From positions 15,252,162-15,316,161 of the forward strand of contig JAAALK010000287.1 in the NCBI GenBank assembly GCA_019279435.1: a stretch of 64,000 nt of DNA, read 5' to 3'. The notes beneath the pieces are model-generated. The model saw only the letters and a program-made list of their open reading frames with translations, searched no databases and was not told the DNA's origin. Position numbers and translations under genes: made by a program. Origin of the DNA: Zizania palustris. Taxonomy: Eukaryota; Streptophyta; Magnoliopsida; Poales; Poaceae. Shown here piece by piece: positions 11,592-24,731 of this stretch. The first letter of the stretch is position 1. Every line of letters begins with the position of its first letter.

Positions 11592-14500
11592 TGTAACACC
11601 CCAAATTTCCAAAACAATAAAAATATTATTTAATTCAATTTCCTGGATTTTATATTTCTGAAAATACCTTTAATACCCTTTTATACCCTTTTTAACTACA
11701 ACATAGAGTTAATGACCAAACCAGGAGCTGAAAATTTTTGTATAAACTCCCAATACCAAGAAATATTTTTGAGAATTTTTATAAATTTTTATCAACTTTG
11801 GAAGCAGCCCTATTATTTTAAACCAATTTATGGAATTATTTTTATTCAGAAAAGTTTTGGAAACAGTAACGGGCCTCCCTCCTCCTTTCTCTCTCTCCCG
11901 GCTGGCCCAGCCCACTCCCTCCCGCGCGCTCGGACTGACACCCGGGTCTCGCCTGTCAGCGAGCCCTCCCCTCTTCGCGCGCGTGCCCGACGCCTCGGCC
12001 CCACCCATCAGCTCTATCCCTCGCGCCACCCGCGCCCGCTGGCCAGTGGCCCCCGCTTGTCAGATCCTTCGCCTCCGCGAGATCCGCCCCCAAATCCCCC
12101 CCCCCTCGCCGGCCGATGCAATAATGCGCCTCGGATCCGTTGCCCCCGACCCCCTCTCCTCAAATTGAGCCTGTCATTCAAACCCCCGCGCTCCGGTGAC
12201 CGTTTCCCCCATTAAAACCAGCTTGATTGCGTCCCGATTCGATGAATCTGCATGCCACCCGAACCTCGCCGATGTTTAAACGCGTTAACCCTCGGCCACC
12301 GCCAATTGCGCCCCCTCTGCCCCCGCCGGTGACCCTATTTAAACCCCCTGGCCACCCGCATTTCACCCCCACACTTACACGTTGCGATAACGCACAGAAC
12401 GCCCTCACTCCGAGTTTTAGCGCACCACCACCGCCCCCACTCCAGCCATCGCTCACCGTCGCCAGAGTCCTTCTCCGTCCCCACCGACCGCACCGCTGCG
12501 ACTGCAAGGATGACACCAACCTCGGCCGCCCGTCCGTCGACATCAAACCCCGCCGAATCGCCGTCGCCGCCAAGGACCCGAACACCTTCGTCACCTCCGC
12601 TCGTCGCCGGCCTCGCTCCGTCGACCTTTCTTCACCGCAAGGGTACCCTCGTGATCCCCGCGATGTCCTCTTTCCATTTTACGCCTTAGGCACGACAGCC
12701 GTCGCTCGCCGTGGCCTCTGGCCCGCTCGCCGTCACCGGAGAAGACGACCGGCACAGGTCGAGTACCCGTGCCGTGTCGGATCTAATCCCGACCGTGCGA
12801 TCGCGATCGGACGACGCCTGTGAGTCCACGTGTGCGATCTAATCCGCACCGTCGGATCTGGCCAAAGCGTTATGTTTTAATCTCGCACGTTCATTTCCAT
12901 TTAAAACCCGCGCGCGATCTCGTGCGTCCACGTGATACCCTTTCGCGCGTTTTAATCCTGGCCGTCCGTTATCACTTAAGCGCCCCGCCTCGCTCGCGCG
13001 CGTTGGATCTGGATCCAACGGTCCAGATCGATCCGGCGTACGCGCACAGTGCGCGGGTTAACCGTGGGCCTGTCTCACCGTGGACCCGAGGGGATTTAAA
13101 TTTGAAAATAAATTCCAGAAAAGGTTTAAAACTTGTAAAATTCATATCTAGCGCATTTGAACTCAAAAAATTGCCATTCCAATTTCAGAAAATTCATAAT
13201 ATTATTCTCTACATGTTTATGCAATAAAAACAGTAGGTTTACTTTGGACATTTCATGTTTATTCAAATGAATATTCAAATGCCTTTAGGGTTAAAATACA
13301 AATTCAAATATTTAAACTTCAGAAAAATTTATATTTATTCCTTTCTGTCCATGTACTGAAAACCATTAAATTAACATGAACTTTCCATTTCAAAATTTAT
13401 TAGGAAACTTAATATGAGACTATTCACATTTAAACACCCCTTTCTAAAAAGGACAACTTTTCATTTTAATTCCTTTAAAATTATTTATGAAATAAATTTC
13501 AGAACCTTAACAACTAAATTTATTTTTAATCAAACCAACTTTAACCTATGTGCTTATCATGTAATATTATATTGTTTGATTGAATGTTGTGTTCATTTTA
13601 TTTTACTTTATTATATTGAAAAGACTACGACGCCGTCGAGGAGCCGGAATACTTCCCGGAAGTCCCTCCCTCACCTTTCGCTGAGCAAGGCAAGTCACCA
13701 AGCCAATCTTTTGAGCATATTGAACCCATGTTTTACTAAACTATCGCTAAAACACATAGGTTATACATGCATTAGTCACATGAAACCCTTACACTATATT
13801 TATTTAGGATCCCCCGACCTTGATGTGCAACCCAAGCCATGCTCTCTAGCCTAAACTCATTGTCACCATATGATAAATGTTATTAGCTAGTGTCCAATGT
13901 ATTGACACAATCGCTATAGGATAAAAATGAATCGTAGCAAAATTGTTCTACTATATGATCCCCGTTACTTCTTATCCTTAGAATTCTGTCGGTGATGAGT
14001 TATGGTTGTGAGTGTATGCATGGTGGGTTCCGGGTGCAAGCTAGGGCATTGGTCGGTAGCACCCGGGGCACTATAAGGACCGGTCTGAGGGATCCGTTGC
14101 AATACACTTCCGTACTAACCACAAGTCTAATGGGTAAGTCCTAACTAAAGTATGGAGTGTTCCAAACTGAGGCCACCATTTGGAGATGGGTCAAGCAGCA
14201 CCTGCGGGTGGCTTGTACCAATGTGGCGCAAAAGGGGGTGCGACGTTAGCCGGGATGCGGCCCGGCGCTCCGGCGAAACCTAGAGCGGGTGGTTATCGCT
14301 TGGAGCATTTCATGTTGAGGTTTTGGCACGATTTCCCGTGGTATGGGTCATCTCGTTTGGGATGAGTGCGTGCCTTGTGGGTACAGTAGTACATCTCTGA
14401 TCAGAGTCTTAAATCTTTTCGAAAAGCCGATCCCACGGTCAAGGGCGGGTTGCGTGACATCCCACAGTTAGGTTACTTTGAATATGTATGTGCATGATGA

Positions 14501-14981
14501 TTTGACATGTAAGGACTGTTGTGCGAGGAGGTAAAACGTACTCCTCGAGTTAGGAGATGATGTTGATGCTCATGTTTACTTTTCCGTATGATTAAACTTG
14601 ATTACACTAAATGCAATAACCGAAAATGTACTTTTCCGCACTGTTAGCCATTACCCTTCCTTGTTTATTATCCTGCATTATTATTTGCATTTGCGGTGGC
14701 TTGTTGAGTACTTTTTGTACTCATACCCGTTGGACCCCACAGAGGATGTCTACTATGAAGACGGTCTGGAGTAGCGACCCAATCAAGCAAAGATCCTGAA
14801 GAAGAAGTTCGTCATGCTATTTACTTTTATTACTATTTTTATTTCAATGCTTATGTAATAATATGGTCTGCGTACCATGAATGCTTGTCGTATGTACGTT
14901 GTCGCATGATGAACCTCTTGTATTATTGTTTTTCTTATGAAATTCAATAATGTTCCGATTTTGATAAATCGGGGCGCTAAA
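11592..14981 (+). repeat. 5' LTR of the Gypsy element, 3390 bp
   Basis: Starts TGTAACACCCC and ends GGGCGCTAAA, where the other LTR ends GGGCGCTACA. A TATA-like box TATTTAAA lies at 12336-12343 within a GC-rich promoter region. The 3' LTR has the same length once its nested insertion is removed (5041 minus 1651). Open frames inside, such as 12227-12823 and 13414-13854, occur in both LTRs and show no recognisable domain, so I do not call them genes. Confidence 0.95.
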
Positions 14982-14984
14982 AGA

Positions 14985-14997
14985 TGGTATCAGAGCC
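14985..14997 (+). other. Primer binding site of the Gypsy element
   Basis: TGGTATCAGAGCC, complementary to the 3' end of initiator methionine tRNA, 3 nt after the 5' LTR. It is the start of minus-strand DNA synthesis. Confidence 0.9.
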
Positions 14998-15119
14998 GAC
15001 TTGACTGTAGGAAGCCAAACGGACCCGCCTAGCCACTAGCTGCAGTAAATTATTTCTCGAAAACCTACTTTATAAACTCTGTTCCTCCCCTCACTTTTAT
15101 TCAACTTGCTGTTTTGTAG

Positions 15120-15899
15120 ATGCCTGTCTACCAAGTCCACAGTTACTGCCGCCACTACGAGGGTTTCGTCCGGGAGCTCCGTATGATGCTCACATTCCTT
15201 GGGTTCCTCTTCGAGCCCGAATTCCAAGGAGTGTACCCCGACGAGTTCGCCGGACCTTATGACGTCTCCCTCACCATCCACGGCTCTGGAGAGCACCTGC
15301 CACCCTACACCACCGCACTTGGGGGCCCGACTTTCGACGTCGCGTGCCAACGAGTCGCTCTCCAGGCCCTCATGGAGCTAAGGATGATCTACGACGATCG
15401 TCTTCAGAACTCGTCCTTCTGGCTTGTGCCGAAGCGTACTCCTGGCGCCCACCGTAGCATCTACCTCGGAGTTCACTCCGTGCGTGATCCGGTCATGGCC
15501 CGGCAGTCGCGTCTTCTGCAGGCTATGGACGACCTCCATACCGAGGCGGTGCTCGACGCCGATGAGCACCATGAGGCGGTTGAGTTTCTTCGTGAGGAGA
15601 CGAAGAACTTGATCCAGCATAACGGCGAGCTGCAGCGCAAGATCATGCAGCTGTAGAAGGATATTGCGGAGATGGTTCCTCTCCTTCTGAGGAAGAAGAA
15701 GCCCATCCGTGAGCCCCTCCCTCGCCCCAAGAGGATCGCGCCACACCCCTCCCCCGCCAAACCCTCCACCAGCGCCCCTGCACCACGCCCCGGCCTCGTC
15801 TCCGACTCCATCATTGAGAACTTTCTCGAGCCCACCATCCCTCTGGAGCCGCGTACTCGTGGTTCCGAGAGCACGGAGACCGCCTCCGGTGGCGAGTAG
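15120..15899 (+). pseudogene. Extra ORF upstream of gag, unknown function, one in-frame stop
   Basis: A frame of about 260 codons starting MPVYQVHSYCRHYEG, broken by TAG at 15654-15656 and continuing in the same frame to a stop at 15897-15899. The first part resembles a soluble helical protein; the second is rich in proline and basic residues. I recognise no catalytic motif. Some plant Gypsy elements carry an additional ORF at this position, and this looks like one. Its role is unknown to me. The start is the first ATG after the primer site that opens the long frame. Confidence 0.6.
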
Positions 15900-16099
15900 G
15901 CGTTAGAGGCCGCTATTTTAAATAAAGCAGAATTTTGTATGTGGTGCTATCCACAACGAGTGTGTTGTGGATGGAATAAAAGCTTGATTGTAATGAACAA
16001 TTTTCTCCACTTCATATATATGCATGAGCCTTACGAGGTATTTGTGATTGTATTATTGTTTCATCATCTTTTTGCCTTATAACCTCGTATATTCAGAAA

Positions 16100-19000
16100 A
16101 TGGCCGACCACCAGAACACTGGCTCCAACAACGGTGAAGGAGGAAGCCGTGACGCGCCCGAGGGTGTTGTACCCAACTGGGGTGCGACGGGCCCGCGTCA
16201 GTCTGGGTCGCCATCCGCCAACCACCCTACCTTGGCGGAGATGATGGCGAACCAGAACCAGCTGATCACCGCCCTCCTTACCCAAATGCAGCACCAACAA
16301 GCTCAGTTGGACCGACTGCAGCACGGGGAACCTGCCCCTCGCGCACCAGCACCCGCACCCGCTCCACAACTCTCGGAGTTTCTGCGCGTGCGCCCACCCA
16401 TCTTCTCAAGCACCACCAACCCCATGGAGGCCGAAGATTGGATCCGCACCATTGGGAAGAAGCTTGATCTCCTTCCCTGCACCGACCGGGAGCGAGTGGC
16501 CTTCGCCACTCACTAGCTCTAGGGTCCCGCCGCCGAATGGTGGGACAACTACCGTGAGTCCCAGCCAGAGGACCACGTGGTGACATGAGCGGAGTTCACC
16601 ATCGCCTTTCGTGCCACCCACGTCCCCGCCGGAGTCATCGCAGTGAAGCAGCAGGAGTTTCGCGACCTGCACCAGGGCAGTCAGACTGTCATGGAGTATC
16701 TCCATGAGTTCAACCGCCTCGCCCGCTACGCACCGGAAGAAGTGCGCACCGACGCCCTCCGCCAAGCCAAGTTCCTCCGGGGACTTAAGGATGAGCTGTC
16801 CATCCAGCTCGTCGCCACTGACTACGCCGACTTCCAACGGCTAGTCAACAAAGCGCTCATCCAAGAGACCGAGCAGAACAAGTTGGACCTCAAGAAGAGA
16901 AAGATGATCGCCTTCAAGCATCAGCAGGTGAACTCTCAAAGGCCCCGCTTCGTCCCTTCGCCACCAGCGCCCGCCTACCATCCTCGGCCCGCCTACAGGC
17001 CACCCCACGCCGCCGGTGGATCCAACGCTGGGCATCCTCGCCCTGCTCCACCCGCTCCGGCCGCTCAGCCGACATCAGCCGCCAAAGCCCCGATCTTGAA
17101 GGATCGCCAAGGAAGGCCGGTCGTCTGCTTCAACTGCCGCAAGGAAGGGCACTATTCGCACCAGTGTCCTCACCCCAAGCAGCCCCAAGGCGCGGCACCT
17201 AACCAGGCGGTACGTGCCCGCGTCAAACACATCAACGCGGAGGAAGCTCAGGAGGCTCCTGAAGTCGTGCTTGGTACGTTCACAGTGAATTCCGTACCAG
17301 CCGTAATATTATTTGACTCTGGAGCAACACACTCCTTCGTCTCAGAAGATTTTGTGAAAATCAACGAACTGGATGTACTCCCTCTATCCGTCCCCATGGT
17401 GATTGCCACTCCAGGCAATAGAACCTTAGCCCGCTCATACAGCCCTAAGGTTCAGATAGAGATCAAAGGAGTATTATTCCGGGCCGAGCCAGTCCTCATA
17501 AAGTGCACCGGACTCGACCTCATCCTAGGGATGGATTGGTTGATGAAGCATAAGGGAGTGATCGATTGTGCAAACAAGTCCGTCACAGTGACCAACCCTG
17601 AAGGCGCAGCCATCACCTTTCGGATGACCAGCCGCAAACCACTCGAAGCGTCCCTTCATTCGCTAGCTCTCGAAGAAGTACCCATAGTCAAGGAGTTTAT
17701 GGACGTCTTCCCTGAAGACCTACCAGGAATGCCTCCCAAGCGGGACATTGAATTCAGAATCGAACTTGTCCCCGGGACCACTCCAATCTCCAAGCGCCCA
17801 TACCGGATGGCCGCTATTGAACTAGCCGAAGTCAAGAGCAACATCGAAGACCTAGAGCAGAAAGGGTACATTCGACCGAGTACCTCACCCTGGGGTGCAC
17901 CGGTCATCTTTGCCATGAAGAAAGACAAGACCAAGAGGATGTGTGTGGACTATAGAGCCCTGAACGACGTAACCATCAAGAACAAGTACCCATTGCCTCG
18001 GATCGATGACCTGTTCGATCAACTGAAGGGATCCTCGGTGTTTTCCAAGATTGACCTCAGGTCAGGTTATCACCAATTGAGTATTAGAGAAGAGGACATA
18101 CCCAAGACTGCCTTCACCTCCCGCTACGGACTCTACGAGTATACAGTGATGTCGTTCGGACTCACGAATGCCCCGGCCTTTTTCATGAACATGATGAACA
18201 ATGTATTCATGGAGTTCTTGGATAAGTTCATCGTGGTATTCATTGACGATATACTTGTCTACTCCAAGACCAAGGAAGAACACGAGACCCACCTCCGCCT
18301 GACCCTCGGAAAGGTAAGGGAACAGCAGTTGTACGCCAAATACAGCAAGTGCGAATTTTGGTCATTTGAGGTGAAGTTCCTCGGCCATGTCATATCTGCC
18401 AGAGGAATAGAAGTGGACCCAACCACCGTGGAAGCAGTAACCAACTGGCTGCAGCCTACGACCGTGACCGAGATCCGGAGTTTTCTCGGATTGGCCGGAT
18501 ACTACCACCGGTTCATCGAGAATTTTTCCAAGATCGCCAAGCCAATGACCAGACTGCTTCAGAAAGAAGTAAAGTTTGAATGGACTTCCGATTGTGAAGA
18601 AAGCTTCTAGACTCTCAAGAAGAAGCTCGTGTTAGCCCCGATCTTGACCCTGCCAGACATCCAGAAGGACTTCCAAGTCTACTGCGATGCTTCTCGCCAA
18701 GGTTTGGGATGTGTCTTAATACAAGATGGGAAGGTGATATCCTACGCCTCCCGACAGCTGAGACCACATGAGCTGAACTACTCGACCCATGACTTGGAGT
18801 TAGCAGCCGTGGTTCATGCCCTGAAGATATGGAGACATTACCTTGTGGGGAATCGGTGTGAGGTCTTCACCGACCACAAGAGCCTCAAGTATATATTCAC
18901 CTAACCGGACCTGAACCTCAGGCAAAGGAGATGGTTGGAACTGATCAAGGATTATGACTTGGGCATCCATTATCATCCAGGCAAGGCAAATGTGGTGGCA

Positions 19001-19135
19001 GACGCCCTTAGTCGAAAAGGGTATTGCAACGCCATCATGATCCAGGACCAGGCTCCTTTACTTTACAAGGAGATGGAAAGACTGAACTTGGGGATCAAAC
19101 CGGAGAGTCACAACTGTTTGGGACCGATATGTTAA
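16100..19135 (+). pseudogene. gag-pol: Gypsy gag-pol: gag, protease, reverse transcriptase, RNase H; several stops
   Basis: A single frame begins MADHQNTGSNN. The retrotransposon gag domain spans 16370-16880, followed by a CCHC zinc knuckle (CFNCRKEGHYSHQC, 17128-17165). The aspartic protease motif FDSGATHSF is near 17312. Reverse transcriptase motifs include YPLPRIDDLF near 17990 and FIDDILVY at 18239-18262. RNase H (VYCDASRQGLG, then FTDHKSLKYIF) spans 18660-18900. In-frame stops lie at 16514, 16520, 16586 (TGA for an expected Trp), 18608 and 18902. The frame ends at 19135 just after a deletion junction that removes the integrase core. The product would be a non-functional polyprotein unless supplied in trans. 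Confidence 0.93.
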
Positions 19136-19658
19136 GGGAAGCTGAAGAGAAGGTCAAGATCATAAGAGATCGATTGAAGGCAGCCCAATCCCGGCAGAAG
19201 AGCTATGCCGACAACCGTCGAAGAGACCTAGCCTTTGAGGAGGGTGATTATGTCTATCTCCGAGTCACTCCTCTCCGGGGCACTCAAAGGTTCAACATGA
19301 AAGGCAAGCTAGCACCCCGTTACGTCGGACCTTTTCAGATCCTCCGACGGCAAGGAGAAGTGGCATATCAACTTGAACTGCCTCCATCTTTGGCAGGAGT
19401 TCATGATGTGTTCCATGTATCCCAGTTGAAGAAGTGTCTTCGCGTGCCCACCGAGCAAGCCGATCTTCAACAGCTCAACGTCCAAGAAGACTTGACCTAC
19501 ATCGAGAAACCCCTCAAGATCTTGGAAACCAAAGAAAGGGTAACCAGGAGTCGTGTAGTTCGCTTCTTAAGGTTTAGTGGGACAACCACCCCGCCGAAGA
19601 AGCTACATGGGAAAAGGAAGACGAACTAAAAGCCCAACACCCTGAGTTATTCGAGTAA
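19098..19658 (+). pseudogene. Integrase C-terminus and chromodomain-like tail after an internal deletion
   Basis: In a different frame from gag-pol, this codes for the stretch that follows the integrase core in Gypsy elements: AEEKVKIIRDRLKAAQSRQ, then GDYVYLRVTPLRG (the GPY/F-type module with KLAPRYVGPF), then VFHVSQLKKC, then a chromodomain-like tail (TYIEKPLKIL and, after a 1-base shift near 19573, WDNHPAEEATW to a stop at 19656-19658). The integrase zinc finger and DDE catalytic core expected between RNase H and this segment are absent. The junction is near 19090-19100. Confidence 0.88.
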
Positions 19659-19685
19659 CGTTCCAATCTCGAGGACGAGATTCTT

Positions 19686-22600
19686 TGTAACACCCCAAAT
19701 TTCCAAAACAATAAAAATATTATTTAATTCAATTTCCTGGATTTTATATTTCTGAAAATACCTTTAATACCCTTTTATACCCTTTTTAACTACAACATAG
19801 AGTTAATGACCAAACCAGAAGCTGAAAATTTTTGTATAAACTCCCAAGACCAAGAAATATTTTTGAGAATTTTTATAAATTTTTATCAACTTTGGAAGCA
19901 ACCCTATTATTTTAAACCAATTTCTGGAATTATTTTATTCAGAAAAGTTTTGGAAACAGTAACGGGCCTCCCTCCTCCTTTCTCTCTCTCTCGGCCGGCC
20001 CAGCCCACTCCCTCCCGCGCGCTCGGACTGACACCCGGGTCCCGCCTGTCAGCGAGCCCTCCCCTCTTCGCGCGCGCGCCCGACGCCTCGGCCCCACCCG
20101 TCAGCTCTCTCCCTCGCGCACCCGCGCCCGCTGGCCAGTGGCCCCCGCCTGTCAGATCCTTCGTCTCCGCGAGATCCGCCCCCAAATCCCCCCCCCCCCC
20201 TCGTTGGCCGACGCAATAATGCGCCTCAGATCCGTTGCCCCCGATCCCCTCTCCTCAAATTGAGCCCGACATTCAAACCCCCGCGCTCCGGTGACCGTTT
20301 CCCCCATTAAAACCAGCCCGATTGCGTCCCGATTCAATGAATCTACATGCCACCCGAACCTCGCCGGCGTTTAAACGCGTTAACCCTCGGCCACCGCCAA
20401 TTGCGCCCCCTCTGCCCCCGCCGGTGACCCTATTTAAACCCCCTGGCCACCCGCATTTCACCCCCACGCTTACACGTTGTGAGAACGCACAGAACGCCCT
20501 CACTCCGAGTTTTAGCGCACCACCACCGCCCCCACTCCAGCCGTCGCTCTCCGTCGCCGGAGTCCTTCTCCGTCCCCGCCGACCGCACTGCTGCGACCGC
20601 AAGGATGACACCAACCTCGGCCGCCCCTCCGTCGACGTCAAACCCCGCCGGATCGCCGTCGCCGCCAAGGACCCGAACACCTTCGTCGCCTCCGCTCGTC
20701 GCCGGCCTCGCTCCGTCGACCTTTCTTCACCGCAAGGGTACCCTCATGATCCCCGCGATGTCCTCTTTCCATTTTAGGCCTTAGGCACGACCGCCGTCGC
20801 TCGCCGTGGCCTCTGGCCCACTCGCCGTCGCCGGAGAAGACGACTGTAGGACCAAAAGTAGCGACCAAAGGGGGGGTGAATGGGCGCCTAAAAATTTCTT
20901 GCTAAACTATATTTTAATCCCACCACCCAAATAAACTTAACCAGATAAATAATAATTGCAAAGCAGATTTCATGAATTAAAGTTGTCTAGCTTACAAATG
21001 ACCGGTGTGCTAATTAAAATGAAATTAAAGATAAACTAAATATAAATACTGTAGTAAATAAAATTGGTACTAGAAAAAATTTAATGATGTAAGCAAGATA
21101 CCTAAATAAATTAATAAAATATTTAGGTTGCGGTCTAAAAATAAAATATTAATCAACTAAATAAAAACATGGATCATCCAGAAATTAATTCAGAAATAAA
21201 CCTAAAATATTTCATGTAAATCTAGAATAAAATATTGTTGCGACTAAAAATAATTTTTCTTTTTACACGAGCAGATTAAAAGATATTTCAATAAAAATAT
21301 GCGAGTACTAAAAATTATTCTAGCAGATTAAATTACCCACGAAAATTCTAAACAGATTTTCAGCTAATTAATTAATAAATGATTATCTCTAAAAATTGAT
21401 CTACCAAAAATAGGGGATTAAAACTTTTTACCTGCATGCATACACCGGCGTGAAACAAAAACTACAGGAGCAACAAATATGTGGCCGCGCCTCGGTTTGC
21501 GTGCAAACAAGGAAGGAAACAAATCTGCATCCAGAAAAACCGGATCACAAAACCAATCTCCACGTGCTGTGACCGCCAGGAAAAGCTCCACCAAAAAACG
21601 TCGTGACATCGCGCCGCTTGCGCCAGCCCTGCGCCGCCGTAGCTTCCGTGCTGAGCCCTGCGGCCTAGTGCTGTTGTCGTTCTCCTTGCGTCAGCCACGG
21701 CGTCAGCGCCAATTCCTGCCGCCGCTGTACGGCTGGCCCCACGCCTGGAAACTGCTCCTCAGCTGAAAAACTACACGGAGAAACAATGGCCGGACGCACT
21801 ATAGCAGAAATAAACAGACGCTGGTAAAGAAGATGAAAAACCGAACAGAAAAAGTTAAACTCTAGATTGATCTCGGGAGAAATAGAATGACGATAGAAAA
21901 CTGGACTTTAGATTGATCTCTGATGAAAACAGTCATCTATCCCCAAGGGGATAGGGGCCTATTTATAGGCAAATCCTAATACATGAAAAGACTACTTTAC
22001 CCTCGGGTAAAATAAACTGACTCTAAAATAAATTCTGAAAAATACTAAAATATTCTTAGAAAAATCACCTGACTCAAATAAAAATATTCTAAACTTAAAA
22101 CCTAAATATTAATATCCTAAAAACGAATTAATGATAGATTGTCAGTTTTGCGCTGAAACTGACAAAGCGTCCACCGTCTTCGCGCCGGGTACCCGGATTG
22201 GGCCAACACGACCCCGTGGCTTCCTCAGCCCGGCAATCGCTCACCGCCCGTGTGCCTGAGTCAAACCCAGTCAACAGACCAATGGATCATCTGCCGCTCC
22301 TAGCCATGTACCCGGATTGGGTCAGCCCGACTCCGCGGCTCCTCTGCCCGGCCGTCGCTCACTACCCGTGTACCTGAGTCACATGCGCCTCAGACTCGGC
22401 AGGTCTTCATCTCTCCCTTCCTTTGACTTCCGTTGACAATCACTCATCACATCTGGATATCAAAACCATATACTTCAACATGGTTTCTCAATGACGGGCA
22501 CGGGTCAAGTACCCGTGCCGTGTCGGATCTGATCCCGACCGTGCGATCGCGATCGGACGACGCCTGTGAGTCCACGTGCGCGATCTAATCCGCACCGTCG

Positions 22601-24726
22601 AATCTGGCCAAAGTGTTACGTTTTAATCTCGCACGTTCATTTCCATTTAAAACCCGCGCGCGATCTCGTGCGTCCACGTGGTACCCTTTCGCGCGTTTTA
22701 ATCTTGGTCGTCCGTTATCACTTAAGCGCCCCGCCTCACCCACGCGCGTTGGATCTGGATCCAACGGTCCAGATCGATCCGGCATACGCGCACAGTGCGC
22801 GGGTTCACCGTGGGCCTGGCTCACCGTGGACCCGAGGGGATTTAAATTTGAAAATAAATTCCAGAAAAGGTTTAAAACTTGTAAAATTCATATCTGGCGC
22901 ATTTGAACTCAAAAAATTGCCATTCCAATTTCAGAAAATTCATAATATTATTCTCTACATGTTTATGCAATAAAAACAGTAGGTTTACTTTGGACATTTC
23001 ATGTTTATTCAAATGAATATTCAAATGCCTTTAGGGTTAAAATACAAATTCAAATATTTAAACTTCAGAAAAATTTATATTTATTCCTTTCTGTCCATGT
23101 ACTGAAAACCATTAAATTAACATGAACTTTCCATTTCAAAATTTATTAGGAAACTTAATATGAAACTATTCACATTTAAACACCCCTTTCTAAAAAGGAC
23201 AACTTTTCATTTTAATTCCTTTAAAATTATTTATGAAATAAATTTCAGAACCTTAACAACTAAATTTATTTTTAATCAAACCAACTTTAACCTATGTGCT
23301 TATCATGTAATATTATATTGTTTGATTGAATGTTGTGTTCATTTTATTTTACTTTATTATATTGAAAAGACTACGACGTTGTCGAGGAGCCGGAATACTT
23401 CCCGGAAGTCCCTCCCTCGCCTTTCGCTGAGCAAGGCAAGTCACCAAACCAATCTTTTGAGCATATTGAACCCATGTTTTATTAAATTATCGCTAAAACA
23501 CATAGGTTATACATGCATTAGTCACATGAAACCCTTACACTATATTTATTTAGGATCCCCCGACCTTGATGTGCAACCCAAGCCATGCTCTCTAGCCTAA
23601 ACTCCTTGTCACCATATGATAAATGTTATTAGCTAGTGTCCAATGTATTGACACGATCGCTATAGGATAAAAATGAGTCGTAGCAAAATGGTTCTACTAT
23701 ATGATCCCCGTTACTTCTTATCCTTGGAATTCTGTCGGTGATGAATTATGGTTGTGAGTGTATGCATGGTGGGTTCTGGGTGCAAGCTAGGGCATTGGTC
23801 GGTACCACCCGGGGCACTATAAGGACCGGTCTGAGGGATCAGTTGCAATACACTTCCGTACTAACCACAAGTCTAATGGGTAAGTCCTAACTAAAGTATG
23901 GAGTGTTCCAAACCGAGGCCACCATTTGGAGATGGGTCAAGCAGCACCTGCGGGTGGCTTGTACCAATGTGGTGCAAAAGGGGGTGCGACGTTAGTCGGG
24001 ATGCGGCCCGGCGCGCCGACGAAACCTAGAGCAGGTGGTTATCGCTTGGAGCATTTCATGCTAAGGTTTTGGCACGAGTTCCTGTGGTATGGGTCATCTC
24101 ATTTGGGATGAGTGCGTGCCTTGTGGGTACAGTAGAACATCTCTGATTAGAGTCTTAAATCTTTTCAAAAAGCCGAGCCCACGGTCAAGGGCGGGTTGCG
24201 TGACATCCCACAGTTAGGTTACTTTGAATATGTATGTGCATGATGATTTGACATGTAAGGACTGTTGTGCGAGGAGGTAAAACGTACTCCTCGAGTTAGG
24301 AGATGATGTTGATGCTCATGTTTACTTTTCCGTATGATTAAACTTGATTACACTAAATGCAATAACCGAAAATGTACTTTCCGCACTGTTAGCCATTACC
24401 CTTCCTTGTTTATTATCCTGCATTATTATTTGCATTTGCGGTGGCTTGTTGAGTACTTTTTGTACTCATACCCGTTGGACCCCACAGAGGATGTCTACTA
24501 TGAAGACGGTCTGGAGTAGCGACCCAGTCAAGCAAAGATCCTGAAGAAGAAGTTTGTCATGCTATTTACTTTTATTACTATTTTTATTTCAATGCTTATG
24601 TAATAATATGGTCTGCGTACCATGAATGCTTGTCGTATGTACGTTGTCGCATGATGAACCTCTTGTATTATTGTTTTTCTTATGAAATTTAATAATGTTC
24701 CGATTTCGATAAATCGGGGCGCTACA
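19686..24726 (+). repeat. 3' LTR of the Gypsy element, carrying a nested solo LTR
   Basis: Starts TGTAACACCCC and ends GGGCGCTACA followed by the target duplication CGAGC. It is interrupted at 20845-22490 by a Copia solo LTR plus a 5-bp duplication; the rest aligns along its whole length with the 5' LTR with scattered substitutions. TATTTAAA recurs at 20431-20438. The sequence directly before it (GAGGACGAGATTCTT) lacks a polypurine tract. Confidence 0.95.
20845..22490 (-). mobile_element. Copia solo LTR (B-type) inside the Gypsy 3' LTR
   Basis: Starts TGTAGGACC and ends TTTCTCA, like the LTR of Copia B. Flanks ACGAC (20840-20844) and ATGAC (22491-22495) are a target duplication with one mismatch. 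The interrupted Gypsy LTR resumes directly afterwards when compared with 12739-12760. A minus-strand TATA box (CTATAAATAG) lies at 21959-21968. A solo LTR arises when the two LTRs of a full element recombine and delete the interior. Confidence 0.92.
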
Positions 24727-24731
24727 CGAGC

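Larger units (their letters stand above)
11592..24726 (+). mobile_element. Gypsy chromovirus (Tekay/Del-like) inserted in Copia B
   Basis: Bounded by 5' LTR 11592-14981 and 3' LTR 19686-24726, with target duplication CGAGC at 11587-11591 and 24727-24731. Removing the element restores the gag sequence of the host Copia copy as it appears in A and D. Internal order is primer site, an extra upstream ORF, gag, protease, reverse transcriptase, RNase H and the remnant of integrase plus chromodomain-like tail. Reverse transcriptase before integrase makes it Gypsy. LTRs of about 3.4 kb starting TGTAACACCCC and a chromodomain-like tail suggest the Tekay lineage; this lineage call is inference. Confidence 0.93.

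Noticed and set aside
12227..12823. 198-codon open frame in the Gypsy LTR, with a similar one at 20322-20777
   Set aside because: It lies in a GC-rich LTR promoter region; both LTR copies carry it as part of the repeat, and there is no domain or consistent frame.
13414..13854. 146-codon frame repeated at 23160-23600
   Set aside because: Duplication is explained by the two LTRs; composition is AT-rich LTR sequence, and no domain is recognisable.
15120..15656. Upstream Gypsy ORF as a captured host gene
   Set aside because: No introns or recognisable host domain, and extra ORFs are known at this position in some plant Gypsy elements; a host origin cannot be supported from sequence alone.
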